Positions 15,906-27,944 of a DNA stretch of 64,000 nucleotides are shown here, in pieces. How positions within the stretch are numbered: the stretch's first letter is position 1; every line of letters starts with the position of its first letter. Below the pieces are notes generated by a model, which saw only the letters and a list, made by a program, of their open reading frames with translations, had not been told where the DNA came from and made no database searches. This stretch comes from Paenibacillus sp. LHD-117. GTDB taxonomy: Bacteria; Bacillota; Bacilli; Paenibacillales; Paenibacillaceae. The position numbers were made by a program, and so were the translations under genes. The stretch is taken from assembly GCF_030929555.1 (NCBI RefSeq), contig NZ_JAVFVT010000031.1, positions 1 through 64,000 of the forward strand, given 5' to 3'.

Positions 15906-17002
15906 GTGTCAAAACATCGTTTCTCACAAGATGCGCTGAGCGATTGGATGAGGGGTCTCGGTCCAGATTCCGACGTCGTCATCAGCAGCCGTGTGCGGGT
16001 GGCCCGCAATTTGCGGCATCAGCCGTTCCCGATGCTGGCGACAGGCGCGCAAGCGACGGAAGTGCTGGATCAGCTTGCCGATGTGAGCAAGTCGGGGAAG
16101 CTGGACGAGATCGGATCATTCGAGACCATCCTCCTGTCCGAGCTTAGCGAGCTGGACAAACGGGTGCTGGTGGAGAAACATCTCATCAGTCCGAATCTGG
16201 CGAACGAGTCGCGAGGCGGCGCCGTCGTACTTAGCGAGAACGAAGCGGTTAGCATCATGATTAACGAAGAGGACCATTTGCGCATTCAATGTTTATATCC
16301 CGGTTTCCAAATCGGCGAAGCATGGGCATTGGCCAGCGGAATTGACGATATTTACGAAGAAGAGGCGGATTACGCGTTCGACGAGAAACGCGGGTACCTG
16401 ACGACCTGTCCGACGAACGTCGGAACGGGCATCCGGGCATCAGTTATGATGCATTTGCCGGCACTCGTGTTAACGCAGCAAATCAACCGGATTTTGACGG
16501 CGGTCACGCAAGTTGGTCTGGCGGTCCGAGGCCTCTATGGGGAAGGCAGCGAAGCGCTCGGCAATCTGTTCCAAATTTCGAATCAGATTACGCTCGGCCA
16601 GTCCGAGACGGAAATCATCGATAACTTGCACGATGTCGCAAGACAAATTATCGAACATGAAAGAGCGGCGCGAAAGCGGCTCTTGGCGGATTCGAGATTG
16701 CGGACGGAAGACAGGGTGAAACGATCCTTCGGCATTCTGTCCCATGCGGTGATCATGGATTCGAAGGAAGCGGCGCAGCGCCTGTCGGACGTGCGGCTCG
16801 GCGTCGATCTGGACCTGCTGCCTGGCGTTACGCCTCAAGTGTTGAACGAGCTGCTTGTGATGACGCAGCCGGGATACCTGCAGCAAACGTTTAACGAGAA
16901 GATGAGTACCGAGCAACGCGACGTAAGGCGCGCGGAGCTCATTCGGGAGAAATTGAAGGTTGTTGAATCTGAATCCGAGATTGATCATGGGGGTGCAGGA
17001 AT

Positions 17003-17006
<4 letters not shown>
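15906..17006 (+). CDS. mcsB: McsB, protein arginine kinase
   Basis: This 366-residue enzyme phosphorylates arginines and so marks proteins for ClpCP. It belongs to the phosphagen kinase fold: [16 protein letters not shown] at the N-terminus, nucleotide-binding [11 protein letters not shown] and [22 protein letters not shown], and [24 protein letters not shown] with the catalytic cysteine. Possible starts are ATG 15900, GTG 15903 and GTG 15906; the last has AAAGGAG at an ideal 8 bases and gives [14 protein letters not shown], like relatives. The stop overlaps the clpC start (ATGA). Confidence 0.96.
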
Positions 17007-19468
<2,462 letters not shown>

Positions 19469-19499
19469 AGGCGAGCAAAAGCAACGAATCGAGCAATAG

Positions 19500-19537
19500 A
19501 AAAAAAGCATCCTCCTGAGCGAGGATGCTTTTTTTTG
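19500..19537 (+). terminator. Terminator of the ctsR-clpC operon
   Basis: AGCATCCTC pairs with GAGGATGCT around CTGAGC; flanking A and T runs extend the stem and give an eight-T tail. Positions 19538-19799 after it hold no gene; a TATAAT at 19763 may belong to the radA promoter but no convincing -35 is visible. Confidence 0.93.
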
Positions 19538-19799
19538 CATAAATTAAACCTTCTGATTGAATAAAAACTGCTTTGTACTCGAATTTTAATCTCTTCATTT
19601 TGTCGATTTTCACTGAAAATCAATCCATTGGCAATCAAGTTGGATAGGAAGGAAATCATTCACAATTGAAGCCGATTCGACCGATAATGAATCTAACCGA
19701 AAGTCGGCATGCTAAAGCTACAATAATTTTCGTACAGGATACGCCTTTCTTGGATCGGCATATAATGGTAAACTTTGAAGACAAGTACCGTTATTGCGT

Positions 19800-19822
19800 G
19801 TTCAAAACGATCCGTTTTGAAC
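19800..19822. promoter_or_regulatory. Perfect palindrome in the radA leader
   Basis: GTTCAAAACG and CGTTTTGAAC flank a three-base centre, ATC. The 23-base palindrome ends 24 bases before the radA start, just upstream of its ribosome-binding site AGAAGGAG, and has no T run. It could be a repressor operator or an RNA hairpin acting on translation. Confidence 0.6.
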
Positions 19823-19846
19823 AACCTCTGTTAGAAGGAGTTCGGC

Positions 19847-21214
19847 ATGGCAAAGATAAAAACAAAGTTCGTATGCACCGAATGCGGCAACGAGTCGGCG
19901 AAGTGGCTGGGCAAGTGTCCGGGCTGCCACGCATGGAACACGATGGTGGAAGAGAAGGAAACCGTCGTAAAGACGAAAGGCGTCGGCTTATCGGGAATCC
20001 ATACGAAAGAAAAACCCCAATCGATCATACATATAGAAAGCGGGCAAGAGCCGCGCATCGAAACGAGGATGGTAGAGCTTAACCGGGTGCTCGGAGGCGG
20101 CGTCGTGCCGGGTTCGCTCATTCTGGTCGGCGGAGATCCCGGCATCGGCAAGTCGACGCTTCTGCTGCAAACCTCCCATGCTTTGGCCGTCAAAGGACTC
20201 AAAGTGCTGTACATATCCGGCGAGGAATCCGTTCGCCAGACGAGACTGCGGGCGGACCGGCTGGGCGCGCTTACGGAAACGCTTTATGTACTGTGCGAGA
20301 CGAATATGGAGCATATTAATGATGCGATTGAATCCATAGATCCGGATTTCCTGGTCATCGACTCCATCCAGACGGTATACGATCCAAGAGTCGAGTCTGC
20401 GCCGGGCAGCGTATCGCAGGTTCGCGAATGCACCGCGCACTTCATGCGGACGGCGAAGATCAAAGGCATCGCGACCGTGCTCGTCGGCCACGTGACGAAG
20501 GAAGGCGCGATTGCGGGTCCTCGCCTGCTTGAGCATATGGTCGACTGCGTGCTCTACTTCGAAGGAGAGCGTCACCATACATACCGGCTTCTGCGCGCGG
20601 TCAAGAACAGGTTCGGCTCGACGAACGAGATCGGCATTTTCGAAATGAACGAGGACGGCCTGCGCGAGGTATCCAATCCATCGGAGCTGTTCTTGTCCGA
20701 GCGGCCGCTCGGCGTATCCGGCTCTACCGTCGTCGCGAGCATGGAGGGCACAAGGCCCGTGCTCGTCGAGCTGCAGGCGCTCGTCGCCACGACCAACTTC
20801 CCGTCTCCGCGGCGGATGTCGACGGGCATCGATCATCACCGGATGGCGCTGATCATCGCGGTGCTGGAGAAACGCAACGGGATGTTTCTCCAGACGCAGG
20901 ATGCCTACTTGAACGTAGCGGGAGGCGTCAAGCTTGATGAGCCAGCCGTAGATCTGGCGGCAGCGGTCAGTCTCGCGTCCAGCTTCAGGGATGCGCCGAC
21001 GAAGCCTTACGACGTTATTTTCGGAGAAGTGGGGTTAACGGGCGAGGTTAGGGCGGTATCCAGGGCGGAGCAGCGCGTGAAGGAAGCGGAGAAGCTTGGC
21101 TTCAAGCGGGTCATCATGCCGGAGAAAAGCCTAAAGGGTTGGAAAGCGCCGGCGGGAATCGAAATCATCGGCGTGAATACGGTAGCGGAAGCGTTAAAGG
21201 CAGCGCTTGGATAG
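19847..21214 (+). CDS. radA: RadA/Sms, DNA-repair branch-migration ATPase
   Basis: This 455-residue RecA-related ATPase processes recombination intermediates. It has an N-terminal zinc finger ([18 protein letters not shown], residues about 10-27), Walker [10 protein letters not shown], the RadA-specific KNRFG motif, and a C-terminal Lon-protease-like domain ([24 protein letters not shown]). AGAAGGAG precedes the ATG. It lies upstream of disA with 14 bases between, the usual order in Bacillales; in Bacillus RadA limits DisA activity. Confidence 0.97.
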   Translation: MAKIKTKFVCTECGNESAKWLGKCPGCHAWNTMVEEKETVVKTKGVGLSGIHTKEKPQSIIHIESGQEPRIETRMVELNRVLGGGVVPGSLILVGGDPGIGKSTLLLQTSHALAVKGLKVLYISGEESVRQTRLRADRLGALTETLYVLCETNMEHINDAIESIDPDFLVIDSIQTVYDPRVESAPGSVSQVRECTAHFMRTAKIKGIATVLVGHVTKEGAIAGPRLLEHMVDCVLYFEGERHHTYRLLRAVKNRFGSTNEIGIFEMNEDGLREVSNPSELFLSERPLGVSGSTVVASMEGTRPVLVELQALVATTNFPSPRRMSTGIDHHRMALIIAVLEKRNGMFLQTQDAYLNVAGGVKLDEPAVDLAAAVSLASSFRDAPTKPYDVIFGEVGLTGEVRAVSRAEQRVKEAEKLGFKRVIMPEKSLKGWKAPAGIEIIGVNTVAEALKAALG

Positions 21215-21228
21215 GGGGTATAGATTAG

Positions 21229-22305
21229 ATGAAAGAACCGACGCATCAAGAAGTCATGAATCAGTTGCTGCAACTAGTGGCGCCAGGCACCCCATTTCGC
21301 GAAGGATTGGAGAACGTGCTGCGGGCGAAGACGGGCGCGCTGATCGTCGTGGGCTACAGCCCCGAGGTCATGGAAGTCGTCGATGGAGGTTTCTCCATTA
21401 ATTGCGATTTCTCACCGAACTATCTCTATGAGCTGGCTAAGATGGACGGGGCCATCATCATGAGCGAGGATATGCGGCGCATTCTGTATGCGAACACGCA
21501 GCTGATTCCCAACAGCTCGATCCCGTCGATCGAGACGGGGATCCGGCACCGGACCGCGGAGCGCGTCGCGAAGCAAACCGGCAAGCTGGTCGTGTCGATC
21601 TCGCAGCGGCGCAACATAATCACCTTGTACCAAGGCAATTTGCGTTACTCGCTCAAGGATATGGGCGTCATCCTGACCAAGGCGAATCAAGCGATCCAGA
21701 CGTTGGAGAAATACAAGGCCGTGCTTACCCAGTCGCTGACGAACTTGTCTGCGCTGGAGTTCGAGGAGCTTGTCACGCTCCAAGAGGTGGCGCATGTCAT
21801 CCAACGGGCGGAGATGGTGCTTCGCGTCAAGCTGGAGATCAGCCGATATATTACCGAGCTTGGCACGGAAGGAAGGCTCGTCAGCATGCAGATGGATGAG
21901 CTCGTAGGAGGCGTCGAGGAAGATGCTTGGTACCTGCTCAAGGATTACGCGAAGGAAAATTCCGACGAGAAAATCCGAGAAATCCGTCTCGGCCTGAAGA
22001 AGCTGAGCTCCGACGAGCTGCTGGACGAATCGCCGATCGTACGGTTGATCGGATACCCGCATACGAATAATATGGCGGACGAATCCGTGCTACCGAGAGG
22101 TTACAGGCTGTTGAACAAGATCCCGCGTCTGCCTCTGATCATTATGAACAATTTGGTGGAACGGTTCGGGCGCCTGCCGCACATTCTAATGGCTACGATA
22201 GAAGAGCTGGACGAAGTTGACGGCATCGGCGAGGTTCGGGCGCGCGCAATCAAGGACGGACTGAAGCGGATTCAAGAGCAGATGTTCATTGACAGGCAAA
22301 TCTAA
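21229..22305 (+). CDS. disA: DisA, DNA-integrity-scanning diadenylate cyclase
   Basis: This 358-residue protein makes cyclic di-AMP from two ATP and pauses at branched DNA. The N-terminal DAC domain shows the catalytic DGA ([10 protein letters not shown]) and RHR (GIRHRTAER) motifs; a helical linker follows and C-terminal helix-hairpin-helix motifs ([21 protein letters not shown]) bind DNA. The start follows radA by 14 bases. Confidence 0.97.
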   Translation: MKEPTHQEVMNQLLQLVAPGTPFREGLENVLRAKTGALIVVGYSPEVMEVVDGGFSINCDFSPNYLYELAKMDGAIIMSEDMRRILYANTQLIPNSSIPSIETGIRHRTAERVAKQTGKLVVSISQRRNIITLYQGNLRYSLKDMGVILTKANQAIQTLEKYKAVLTQSLTNLSALEFEELVTLQEVAHVIQRAEMVLRVKLEISRYITELGTEGRLVSMQMDELVGGVEEDAWYLLKDYAKENSDEKIREIRLGLKKLSSDELLDESPIVRLIGYPHTNNMADESVLPRGYRLLNKIPRLPLIIMNNLVERFGRLPHILMATIEELDEVDGIGEVRARAIKDGLKRIQEQMFIDRQI

Positions 22306-22391
22306 TTCCAATACAATGGATAGAATGTGTTCCAATTATTGATCGGCGGATAGGCGAAATTGTGGGGCATAGTAGAGAAGAGGTGGAATAG

Positions 22392-23135
22392 ATGATCGCA
22401 AAATCGATACCGAGCCTTCTCACGGTGGGTAATTTATTTCTGGGCATTATAGCCATCATCATGGTGTTTAATGGAAAACCGGAGATGGCGGCGATGATGG
22501 TGTTGATCGCTATGCTGCTTGACGGCGTGGACGGTCGCGTCGCGCGCGCGCTGAACGCGCAGAGCGAATTCGGCAAGGAGTTGGATTCCTTATCCGACGT
22601 CATTTCGTTCGGGGTGGCGCCTGCTTTTATCATGTACGTGGTTGCATTCCAAGAGCTCAGTCCGGCCTTAGCCTGGATCGTGACTGCGCTGTTCCCGATA
22701 TGCGGGGCGCTGCGCCTCGCGAGATTCAACGTCATTACAAGCTCCGTCGGCTACTTCATCGGACTTCCGATACCGGCGGCTGGCGGCGTGCTCGCTACGC
22801 TGGCTTTGTTTAAGGAAGATATTCCGGTGGGCGTTCTGCTCGCCAGCACGCTGCTGTTATCGTTCCTGATGGTCAGCACGATCCGGTACCCGAACTTCAA
22901 GAAGGTCGGCATTCCGCGTAGCGCAATCTGGGTCGTTCCGATCGTCGTTGCCGTATCCATCGCGCTGGGATTGCTATTCGAGAACCAGCTATCCAAAATC
23001 CTGTTCGTGCCGCTTCTGCTTTACGCGTTGTACGGCCTAAAAAAAAACGTTGATCGCAGACTTCCCAAGCTGCGCAAACGCCGCAAGCTGAAGGAAGAAG
23101 ACGCCGAATCGGCGAAATCCGAGAAGCCTGCATAA
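22392..23135 (+). CDS. pssA: CDP-diacylglycerol--serine O-phosphatidyltransferase
   Basis: This 247-residue integral membrane enzyme makes phosphatidylserine from CDP-diacylglycerol and serine, leading to phosphatidylethanolamine. The CDP-alcohol phosphotransferase signature D-x2-DG-x2-AR-x8-G-x3-D-x3-D is complete (DGVDGRVAR ... GKELDSLSD, starting near residue 41). Several hydrophobic helices and a basic C-terminal tail follow. AGAAGAGGTGG lies ahead of the ATG. A phosphatidylserine decarboxylase gene is not nearby. Confidence 0.93.
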   Translation: MIAKSIPSLLTVGNLFLGIIAIIMVFNGKPEMAAMMVLIAMLLDGVDGRVARALNAQSEFGKELDSLSDVISFGVAPAFIMYVVAFQELSPALAWIVTALFPICGALRLARFNVITSSVGYFIGLPIPAAGGVLATLALFKEDIPVGVLLASTLLLSFLMVSTIRYPNFKKVGIPRSAIWVVPIVVAVSIALGLLFENQLSKILFVPLLLYALYGLKKNVDRRLPKLRKRRKLKEEDAESAKSEKPA

Positions 23136-23160
23136 TGTCTAAAGTGGGCATGAATGAAGA

Positions 23161-23188
23161 AAGAGAGGGCGATCAGCCCTCTCTTTTT
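23161..23188. terminator. Bidirectional terminator between pssA and the LacI-type gene
   Basis: AAGAGAGGGC pairs with GCCCTCTCTT around GATCA; T residues follow on both strands. The minus-strand stop codon of the repressor gene lies within this hairpin. Confidence 0.88.
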
Positions 23189-24195
23189 CGATTTTTGACA
23201 CTATCGCGTAAAATAAGCTCTGTTTGCAGTTGGACATGATGTTCCGTCTCGCGATCTTCAAGCATTTCGATCAGAAGCTGCGCCGAATGAAAACCAAGCT
23301 CATATTTATGCTGATGAACAGTAGTGAGCGCGGGGCTACAATAGGCGGTCAGGTTTATATTGTCAAAGCCGATAATCGAAATATCGTCGGGCACGCTCGC
23401 TCCCGATTGCTTGACCGCGTTCAATGCGCCCAGCGCCATCAGATCGCTTGCGCAAAACAAAGCGGTCACATCGGGACGAGCTTTCAGAATAGCCATGGCT
23501 GCCTCGTAGCCGCCCTTTTCGGAAAACTGTCCGTCAAGGACAAGCGACTCGTCATAAGGAACGCCATGTTCACGCAACGCCTGTCGATAACCCGCAAGCC
23601 TCAACAAGCTTACATCAGCCTGTATATGACCGTTAATCATCGCGATATGGCGATGGCCGGATAAGATCAAATGGCTCACAGCGGAATATGCGCCGGCTGT
23701 ATTGTCTGAAGTTACGTACCCTACGTTTGTCCCCTCCAGGGCAATATCAATCAGCACACAAGGAATATCCGACGATACGATCTCTTTCAGATAGGGATCG
23801 TCGAGACGTATCCCCATAATAATAACGCCGTCGACGCCTCTTTCCTGGCATAAGGTTTTGTACGATTTGAGCTTCTGTTTCTGAGGCGTTGTGCTGAACA
23901 GGACCAGATCGTAATCCAGTTCGCCCGCCCTGTCGTTAATGCCGCAAAGCACTTCGTATGCGATGTTGTCCTTGGAGCTGTCACGGGTTACGTTGGACAG
24001 CAGCAAGCCAAGCGTTTTTGTTTTTTTGGATATTAACGACCGAGCGGCCATATTCGGGCTATAGCCGAGCTGCTTCGCTATCGATTCGATCTTCCGACGC
24101 GTGTCTTCGTTGACGTCGAAATATCCGTTCAAGGCGCGAGATACGGTTGTGACGGACACTTGCGCAGCTTTGGCGATATCTTTAATCGTGACCAT
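23173..24195 (-). CDS. LacI/GalR-family transcriptional repressor
   Basis: This 340-residue regulator starts with a LacI helix-turn-helix (TIKDIAKAAQVSVTTVSRALNG, residues 3-24) and hinge (LGYSPNMAARSLISKKT), then a sugar-binding periplasmic-type domain ending in DISIIGFDNINLTAYCSPALTTV. It is divergent from a glycosidase-ABC operon and two matching LacI-type operators lie in the shared promoter region, so it probably represses that operon and itself until a sugar binds. The inducer is unknown. Confidence 0.93.
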   Translation of the reverse strand: MVTIKDIAKAAQVSVTTVSRALNGYFDVNEDTRRKIESIAKQLGYSPNMAARSLISKKTKTLGLLLSNVTRDSSKDNIAYEVLCGINDRAGELDYDLVLFSTTPQKQKLKSYKTLCQERGVDGVIIMGIRLDDPYLKEIVSSDIPCVLIDIALEGTNVGYVTSDNTAGAYSAVSHLILSGHRHIAMINGHIQADVSLLRLAGYRQALREHGVPYDESLVLDGQFSEKGGYEAAMAILKARPDVTALFCASDLMALGALNAVKQSGASVPDDISIIGFDNINLTAYCSPALTTVHQHKYELGFHSAQLLIEMLEDRETEHHVQLQTELILRDSVKNRKREG

Positions 24196-24238
24196 TAAAA
24201 CGCTCCACCAATCCGAAAATTTATTTTTTTATTGGGTC

Positions 24239-24267
24239 TTGTAAATGCTTTCATGATGATCTATAAT
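24239..24267 (+). promoter_or_regulatory. Promoter of the glycosidase-ABC operon
   Basis: TTGTAA and consensus TATAAT are separated by exactly 17 bases. A minus-strand promoter for the repressor (-10 TATAAT at 24277-24272, weak -35 TTTCCA at 24300-24295) is interleaved with it. The plus-strand start site would be near 24274. Confidence 0.7.
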
Positions 24268-24281
24268 TCGATTATACCGCA

Positions 24282-24297
24282 TCCGAAACGTTTTGGA
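24282..24297. promoter_or_regulatory. LacI-type operator O1
   Basis: TCCGAAACGTTTTGGA has the AAACGTTT core typical of LacI-family operators. It lies just after the expected plus-strand transcription start and between the -10 and -35 of the repressor's own promoter, so binding would block both. Confidence 0.8.
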
Positions 24298-24340
24298 AAG
24301 TTTGAGAATGCAGTTAAAAAGGCGAAAGCCATTTTTTTTA

Positions 24341-24370
24341 TCCAATATCCAAAACGTTTCGGATATTGGA
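24341..24370. promoter_or_regulatory. LacI-type operator O2 inside a 30-base palindrome
   Basis: The core TCCAAAACGTTTCGGA (24348-24363) is the mirror of O1. It is extended by perfect 10-base arms, TCCAATATCC (24341-24350) and GGATATTGGA (24361-24370). Its centre is about 66 bases from the O1 centre, a distance compatible with looping. It ends three bases before the AAAGGAG of the next gene, so the same sequence could also form an RNA hairpin in the leader. Confidence 0.8.
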
Positions 24371-24388
24371 ATGAAAGGAGCATGCGTC

Positions 24389-26485
24389 TTGAACGATTTA
24401 GTCATCAAAGAGAACGACCTATTCCTGACGACGGATAAGGGAGGGGATATTCCGGATGGAGATACGGCGGGGAGAGGCTTGTATACGAAGGATACCCGTT
24501 TCTTAAGCCGAATGGAAGCACGGATCAATGGAAAGAAGCCGGTGCTGCTGTCTTCTTCGGCAGATGAAAATTACATTTCGACGATTCGGATGACCAATCC
24601 TCATATGGAGGAAAACGGCGAGTTGATTCTGTGGAGGGAATCGGTAGAAATCGAACGGACGCGTTTTATTTATGACGGCGCTTTGTATGAAAGCTTCAAG
24701 CTGACCAGCTATTACCCGAAAACGATCCGTTTCGACTTTTCGCTTTTGCTGGACGCGGACTTTGCCGATATGTTCGTCGTCAGAGGCTTCCAGCATGGAG
24801 AGCTCGGAGCCAAGACGGGAGTACGAAGCTACCCTCAAAAAAGGATCATAGGCTATATTGGAGCGGACAATGTGCGACGGGAAACGATGATCCAGTGGGA
24901 TTGTCCCGAGAGCAGGGTGGACGAAAGCGGCGAGCTTCATTTTGACCTGGAGCTCAGACATCGGGAGGAAGCGATTATCCGATTTTTCATCGCCCCGTGC
25001 ATTGACGGGAACGAGCCGGTTAAGCACGAGACGGACTATGCCATGGGGAAACTGCGGGCATCCTATGAGGAATGGAACCAAGCATCGACGGCGGTTCGCA
25101 GCGACAATGAGCTGTTCAACCGGCTGTATCATCGCAGTGTGCAGGATCTGAGGGTACTGCTGACCGACCTTGGTTATGGGAGCTTCCCTGTAGCCGGTCT
25201 TCCCTGGTTCTCGGTGCCGTTCGGCCGAGACAGCCTGATCGCCGCATTGCAAATGCTATCTCTTAATCCCGGTATCGCGAAGGGTACGCTGTTGACGATG
25301 GCCGCCTATCAGGGTAAGCGTGTGGATGAATGGCGCGATGAGCAGCCTGGCAAAGTGATGCATGAAATCCGGTACGGCGAGCTTGCGGGCACGAATCAGG
25401 TGCCATTCACCCCCTATTACGGCACGATTGATGCTACGCCTCTGTTCCTGCTTCTGGCTGTGGAATATTATGCCTGGACAGGGGACGGCGATTTGATCGT
25501 CAGCCTAATGCCTCGTTTGGACGCGGCTCTGAATTGGGTGCGGGAGTATGGCGATCTGGACGGCGACTTCTTTGTGGAATATTATCAGCAATCTTCCAAA
25601 GGCATCGCCAATCAAGGCTGGAAGGATTCGGCCGATTCTATCGTTCATCGGGGAGGCGACTATGCCGAGGCGCCAATCGCCTTGGTTGAGGTGCAAGGAT
25701 ATGTGTATCAGGCGTTGACGAAGCTTGCGCCAATCTACAACAGGCTGGGGCGCGCGTCGGAGGCGCTTCAGATGGAGCAATATGCCGAAATACTGCGAGA
25801 CCGGTTTGAAGACAGCTTCTGGATGGAGGATGAACAGTATTATGCCATCGCGCTCGACAAGGACAAGAAGATGGTACAATCGGTCACATCGAACGCGGGT
25901 CATATTCTGATGTCCGGAATCGCGTCGCCCGAGCGCGCCGCGGCTGTCGCAAGACGTCTCGTTGCGCCGGATATGTTCAGCGGATACGGCATTCGCACGA
26001 TGAGCGCAAACGCTTCCGGTTATAACCCGATGAGCTACCATGACGGCAGCATCTGGCCGCATGACAATTCCTTGTCTCTGCTTGGATTAAGCCAATCCGG
26101 ATTTATTGAGGAAGCGCTTTCGGTTATACAAGGGCTGTTGGCCGCCGCGGAGAAGTTCGAATATTACAGACTGCCGGAACTGTTCTGTGGTTATGACAGC
26201 GCGTTGCGTTCTCCTGTGCCTTATCCCGTCGCGTGCTCGCCGCAGGCATGGGCTGCGGGTACTCCGCTTGTATTCATACAGACACTTCTGGGCCTTCGAC
26301 CGGATGCACTGTCCGGGAGCATTGCGCTTAGACCGTCGCTGCCGGACGGAATGAACCTTCTTGAAGTAACAGGACTTCAAATTGGAGGCGGAAGATTAAG
26401 CGTCCGCATAACAAGAAACGATGCATCTGATTTGAAGCTTGAGATCTTGTCCAACACAACGGGCTTTAAGTTGATTGTACCCTAG
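24389..26485 (+). CDS. Amylo-alpha-1,6-glucosidase-like glycoside hydrolase
   Basis: This 698-residue cytoplasmic enzyme resembles bacterial glycogen-debranching proteins: an N-terminal beta domain (VIKENDLFLTTDKGGD, GLYTKDTRFLSRMEARINGKKPVLLSS) and a C-terminal alpha/alpha-barrel (WFSVPFGRDSLIAALQML, QGWKDSADSIVHRGG with acidic candidates, YHDGSIWPHDNSL). The TTG at 24389 is chosen because AAAGGAG is 8 bases ahead and the first residues match the family; earlier starts lie in the operator. Placed with a sugar importer and LacI repressor, it likely processes the imported oligosaccharide; the linkage it cuts is not known. Confidence 0.85.
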   Translation: MNDLVIKENDLFLTTDKGGDIPDGDTAGRGLYTKDTRFLSRMEARINGKKPVLLSSSADENYISTIRMTNPHMEENGELILWRESVEIERTRFIYDGALYESFKLTSYYPKTIRFDFSLLLDADFADMFVVRGFQHGELGAKTGVRSYPQKRIIGYIGADNVRRETMIQWDCPESRVDESGELHFDLELRHREEAIIRFFIAPCIDGNEPVKHETDYAMGKLRASYEEWNQASTAVRSDNELFNRLYHRSVQDLRVLLTDLGYGSFPVAGLPWFSVPFGRDSLIAALQMLSLNPGIAKGTLLTMAAYQGKRVDEWRDEQPGKVMHEIRYGELAGTNQVPFTPYYGTIDATPLFLLLAVEYYAWTGDGDLIVSLMPRLDAALNWVREYGDLDGDFFVEYYQQSSKGIANQGWKDSADSIVHRGGDYAEAPIALVEVQGYVYQALTKLAPIYNRLGRASEALQMEQYAEILRDRFEDSFWMEDEQYYAIALDKDKKMVQSVTSNAGHILMSGIASPERAAAVARRLVAPDMFSGYGIRTMSANASGYNPMSYHDGSIWPHDNSLSLLGLSQSGFIEEALSVIQGLLAAAEKFEYYRLPELFCGYDSALRSPVPYPVACSPQAWAAGTPLVFIQTLLGLRPDALSGSIALRPSLPDGMNLLEVTGLQIGGGRLSVRITRNDASDLKLEILSNTTGFKLIVP

Positions 26486-26542
26486 GCTTCACATTTTCTT
26501 TATCCATAGAGCAAAGAAAAATTTAGGGAGGTTGAATGAAAG

Positions 26543-27874
26543 ATGCGACAAAAAAGCACGATGATTTTGGTTTTGTTAATGGCGATTGTATTGGTGCTGT
26601 CTGCTTGCAGCGGAGGTCAGAAAGGCAACTCGGGCGGTGACTCTGGAAATGCGAATGAAGGAACGGCCAATACGGGCAACGCGAATTCGGGGGAAGGAAA
26701 AAGCGGCGAGCAGGTAACCGTTACATTGGCAGGTTGGGGCGCGAGTCCCGAGGAGCAGGAGCTTCTAAGCCAAACGCTGCGTGAATTCGAAGAAAAATAT
26801 CCAAATATTAAAGTCAAACATGAAGTAATAGCCGACCAGTACATGGACGTAATCAAGACGCGCCTGATCGGCGGAGAAGGTCCCGACGTTTTTTACCTTG
26901 ACGCTTTTGAAGCTCCCGCGCTGATGGAGCTTAACGTGCTGGAGCCGCTTGACGGTTATGTAACGGCCGATTTCGACGTTGCGGATTTTGAGCAGCCTAT
27001 GGTGGATGCGTTTAAGCTTAACGGCGCAACCTACGGATTTCCGAAAGATTTTTCGACGCTGGCTATGTTTTACAATAAAAAAGACTTTGCCGAGGCGGGC
27101 ATTGCGTCGCCGCCGACGACTTGGGAAGAGCTGGAGGCAGCGGCGGCTAAGCTTACGAAAAAAGAAGGCGACAAAGTGGTTCGTTACGGCTTCGGCGTTG
27201 CGCCTGAGCTTGCCCGCCAAATGTTCATCGTTCAAGCTTACGGCGGTCAGGTGTCGGACGGCGAAGGAAAAGCGGCGTTTGCGTCGCCGGAAGCGCTGCA
27301 AGGCTTGCAACGCGTCGTAGATATGCATTTAAAAGCACAAACCTCCGGAGAGCCTAAAGATGTGGGAGCCGGCTGGGGCGGCGAGATGTTCGGCCAAGGC
27401 AAGGCGTCGATCGTTTTTGAAGGCAACTGGGCGATACCGTTCATCGACGGCACTTATCCAGATTTGGATTACGGCACGGCCGAGATTCCGACGATGAACG
27501 GCAAAAAAGGCACGATGGCGTTTACGGTTGCTTACGTCATGAATAAACAAGCCAAAAATAAAGAAGCCGCATGGCAATTGATCTCTTATTTGACAGGCAA
27601 GGAAGGGATGAAAACCTGGACGAGCAAAGGCTTTGCGCTTCCAACACGCAAATCGGTGGCGGCGGAGCTGGGCTTTGACAAGGATGAATTCCGCGGTGCT
27701 TTAGTAGCGGGCGCTTCGTATGCGACGCCTTGGCAGGCGGGAGCCACTTTGCCTACGATTATGAACAACTTCAACAATCAGTTTATCGATGCTTATATGG
27801 GCAATTCCTCGCTGGAAGACGCGATGCGAAAAGCGCAGGACACCGCGAATAAAGAAATTGAAGCGGCGAAGTAA
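26543..27874 (+). CDS. Sugar ABC transporter substrate-binding lipoprotein
   Basis: This 443-residue family 1 solute-binding lipoprotein has a signal peptide with lipobox VLSAC (Cys22), a Gly/Asn/Ser-rich linker, then the MalE-like fold (TVTLAGWGASPEEQELL, GEGPDVFYLDAFEAPALME, NKKDFAEAGIASPPTTWEELEAAAAKL, MGEGKASIVF-like FGQGKASIVFEGNW). It should bind an oligosaccharide and feed the two permeases downstream. AGGGAGG precedes the ATG. A hairpin after the gene may keep its transcript more abundant than the permeases'. Confidence 0.92.
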   Translation: MRQKSTMILVLLMAIVLVLSACSGGQKGNSGGDSGNANEGTANTGNANSGEGKSGEQVTVTLAGWGASPEEQELLSQTLREFEEKYPNIKVKHEVIADQYMDVIKTRLIGGEGPDVFYLDAFEAPALMELNVLEPLDGYVTADFDVADFEQPMVDAFKLNGATYGFPKDFSTLAMFYNKKDFAEAGIASPPTTWEELEAAAAKLTKKEGDKVVRYGFGVAPELARQMFIVQAYGGQVSDGEGKAAFASPEALQGLQRVVDMHLKAQTSGEPKDVGAGWGGEMFGQGKASIVFEGNWAIPFIDGTYPDLDYGTAEIPTMNGKKGTMAFTVAYVMNKQAKNKEAAWQLISYLTGKEGMKTWTSKGFALPTRKSVAAELGFDKDEFRGALVAGASYATPWQAGATLPTIMNNFNNQFIDAYMGNSSLEDAMRKAQDTANKEIEAAK

Positions 27875-27879
27875 GAGAC

Positions 27880-27919
27880 GAAGAGGGAGGGGAGAGAGCT
27901 CTCCCCCCTCTTCCTTTTC
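27880..27919 (+). terminator. Intra-operon hairpin after the binding-protein gene
   Basis: GAAGAGGG and GGGGAGAG pair with CTCTCCCC and CCCTCTTC in a long GC-rich stem followed by CCTTTTCT. Such partial terminators between binding-protein and permease genes are common in sugar transporters. Confidence 0.7.
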
Positions 27920-27944
27920 TCTGTCGGGAAAGGAGAGGTGAAGC

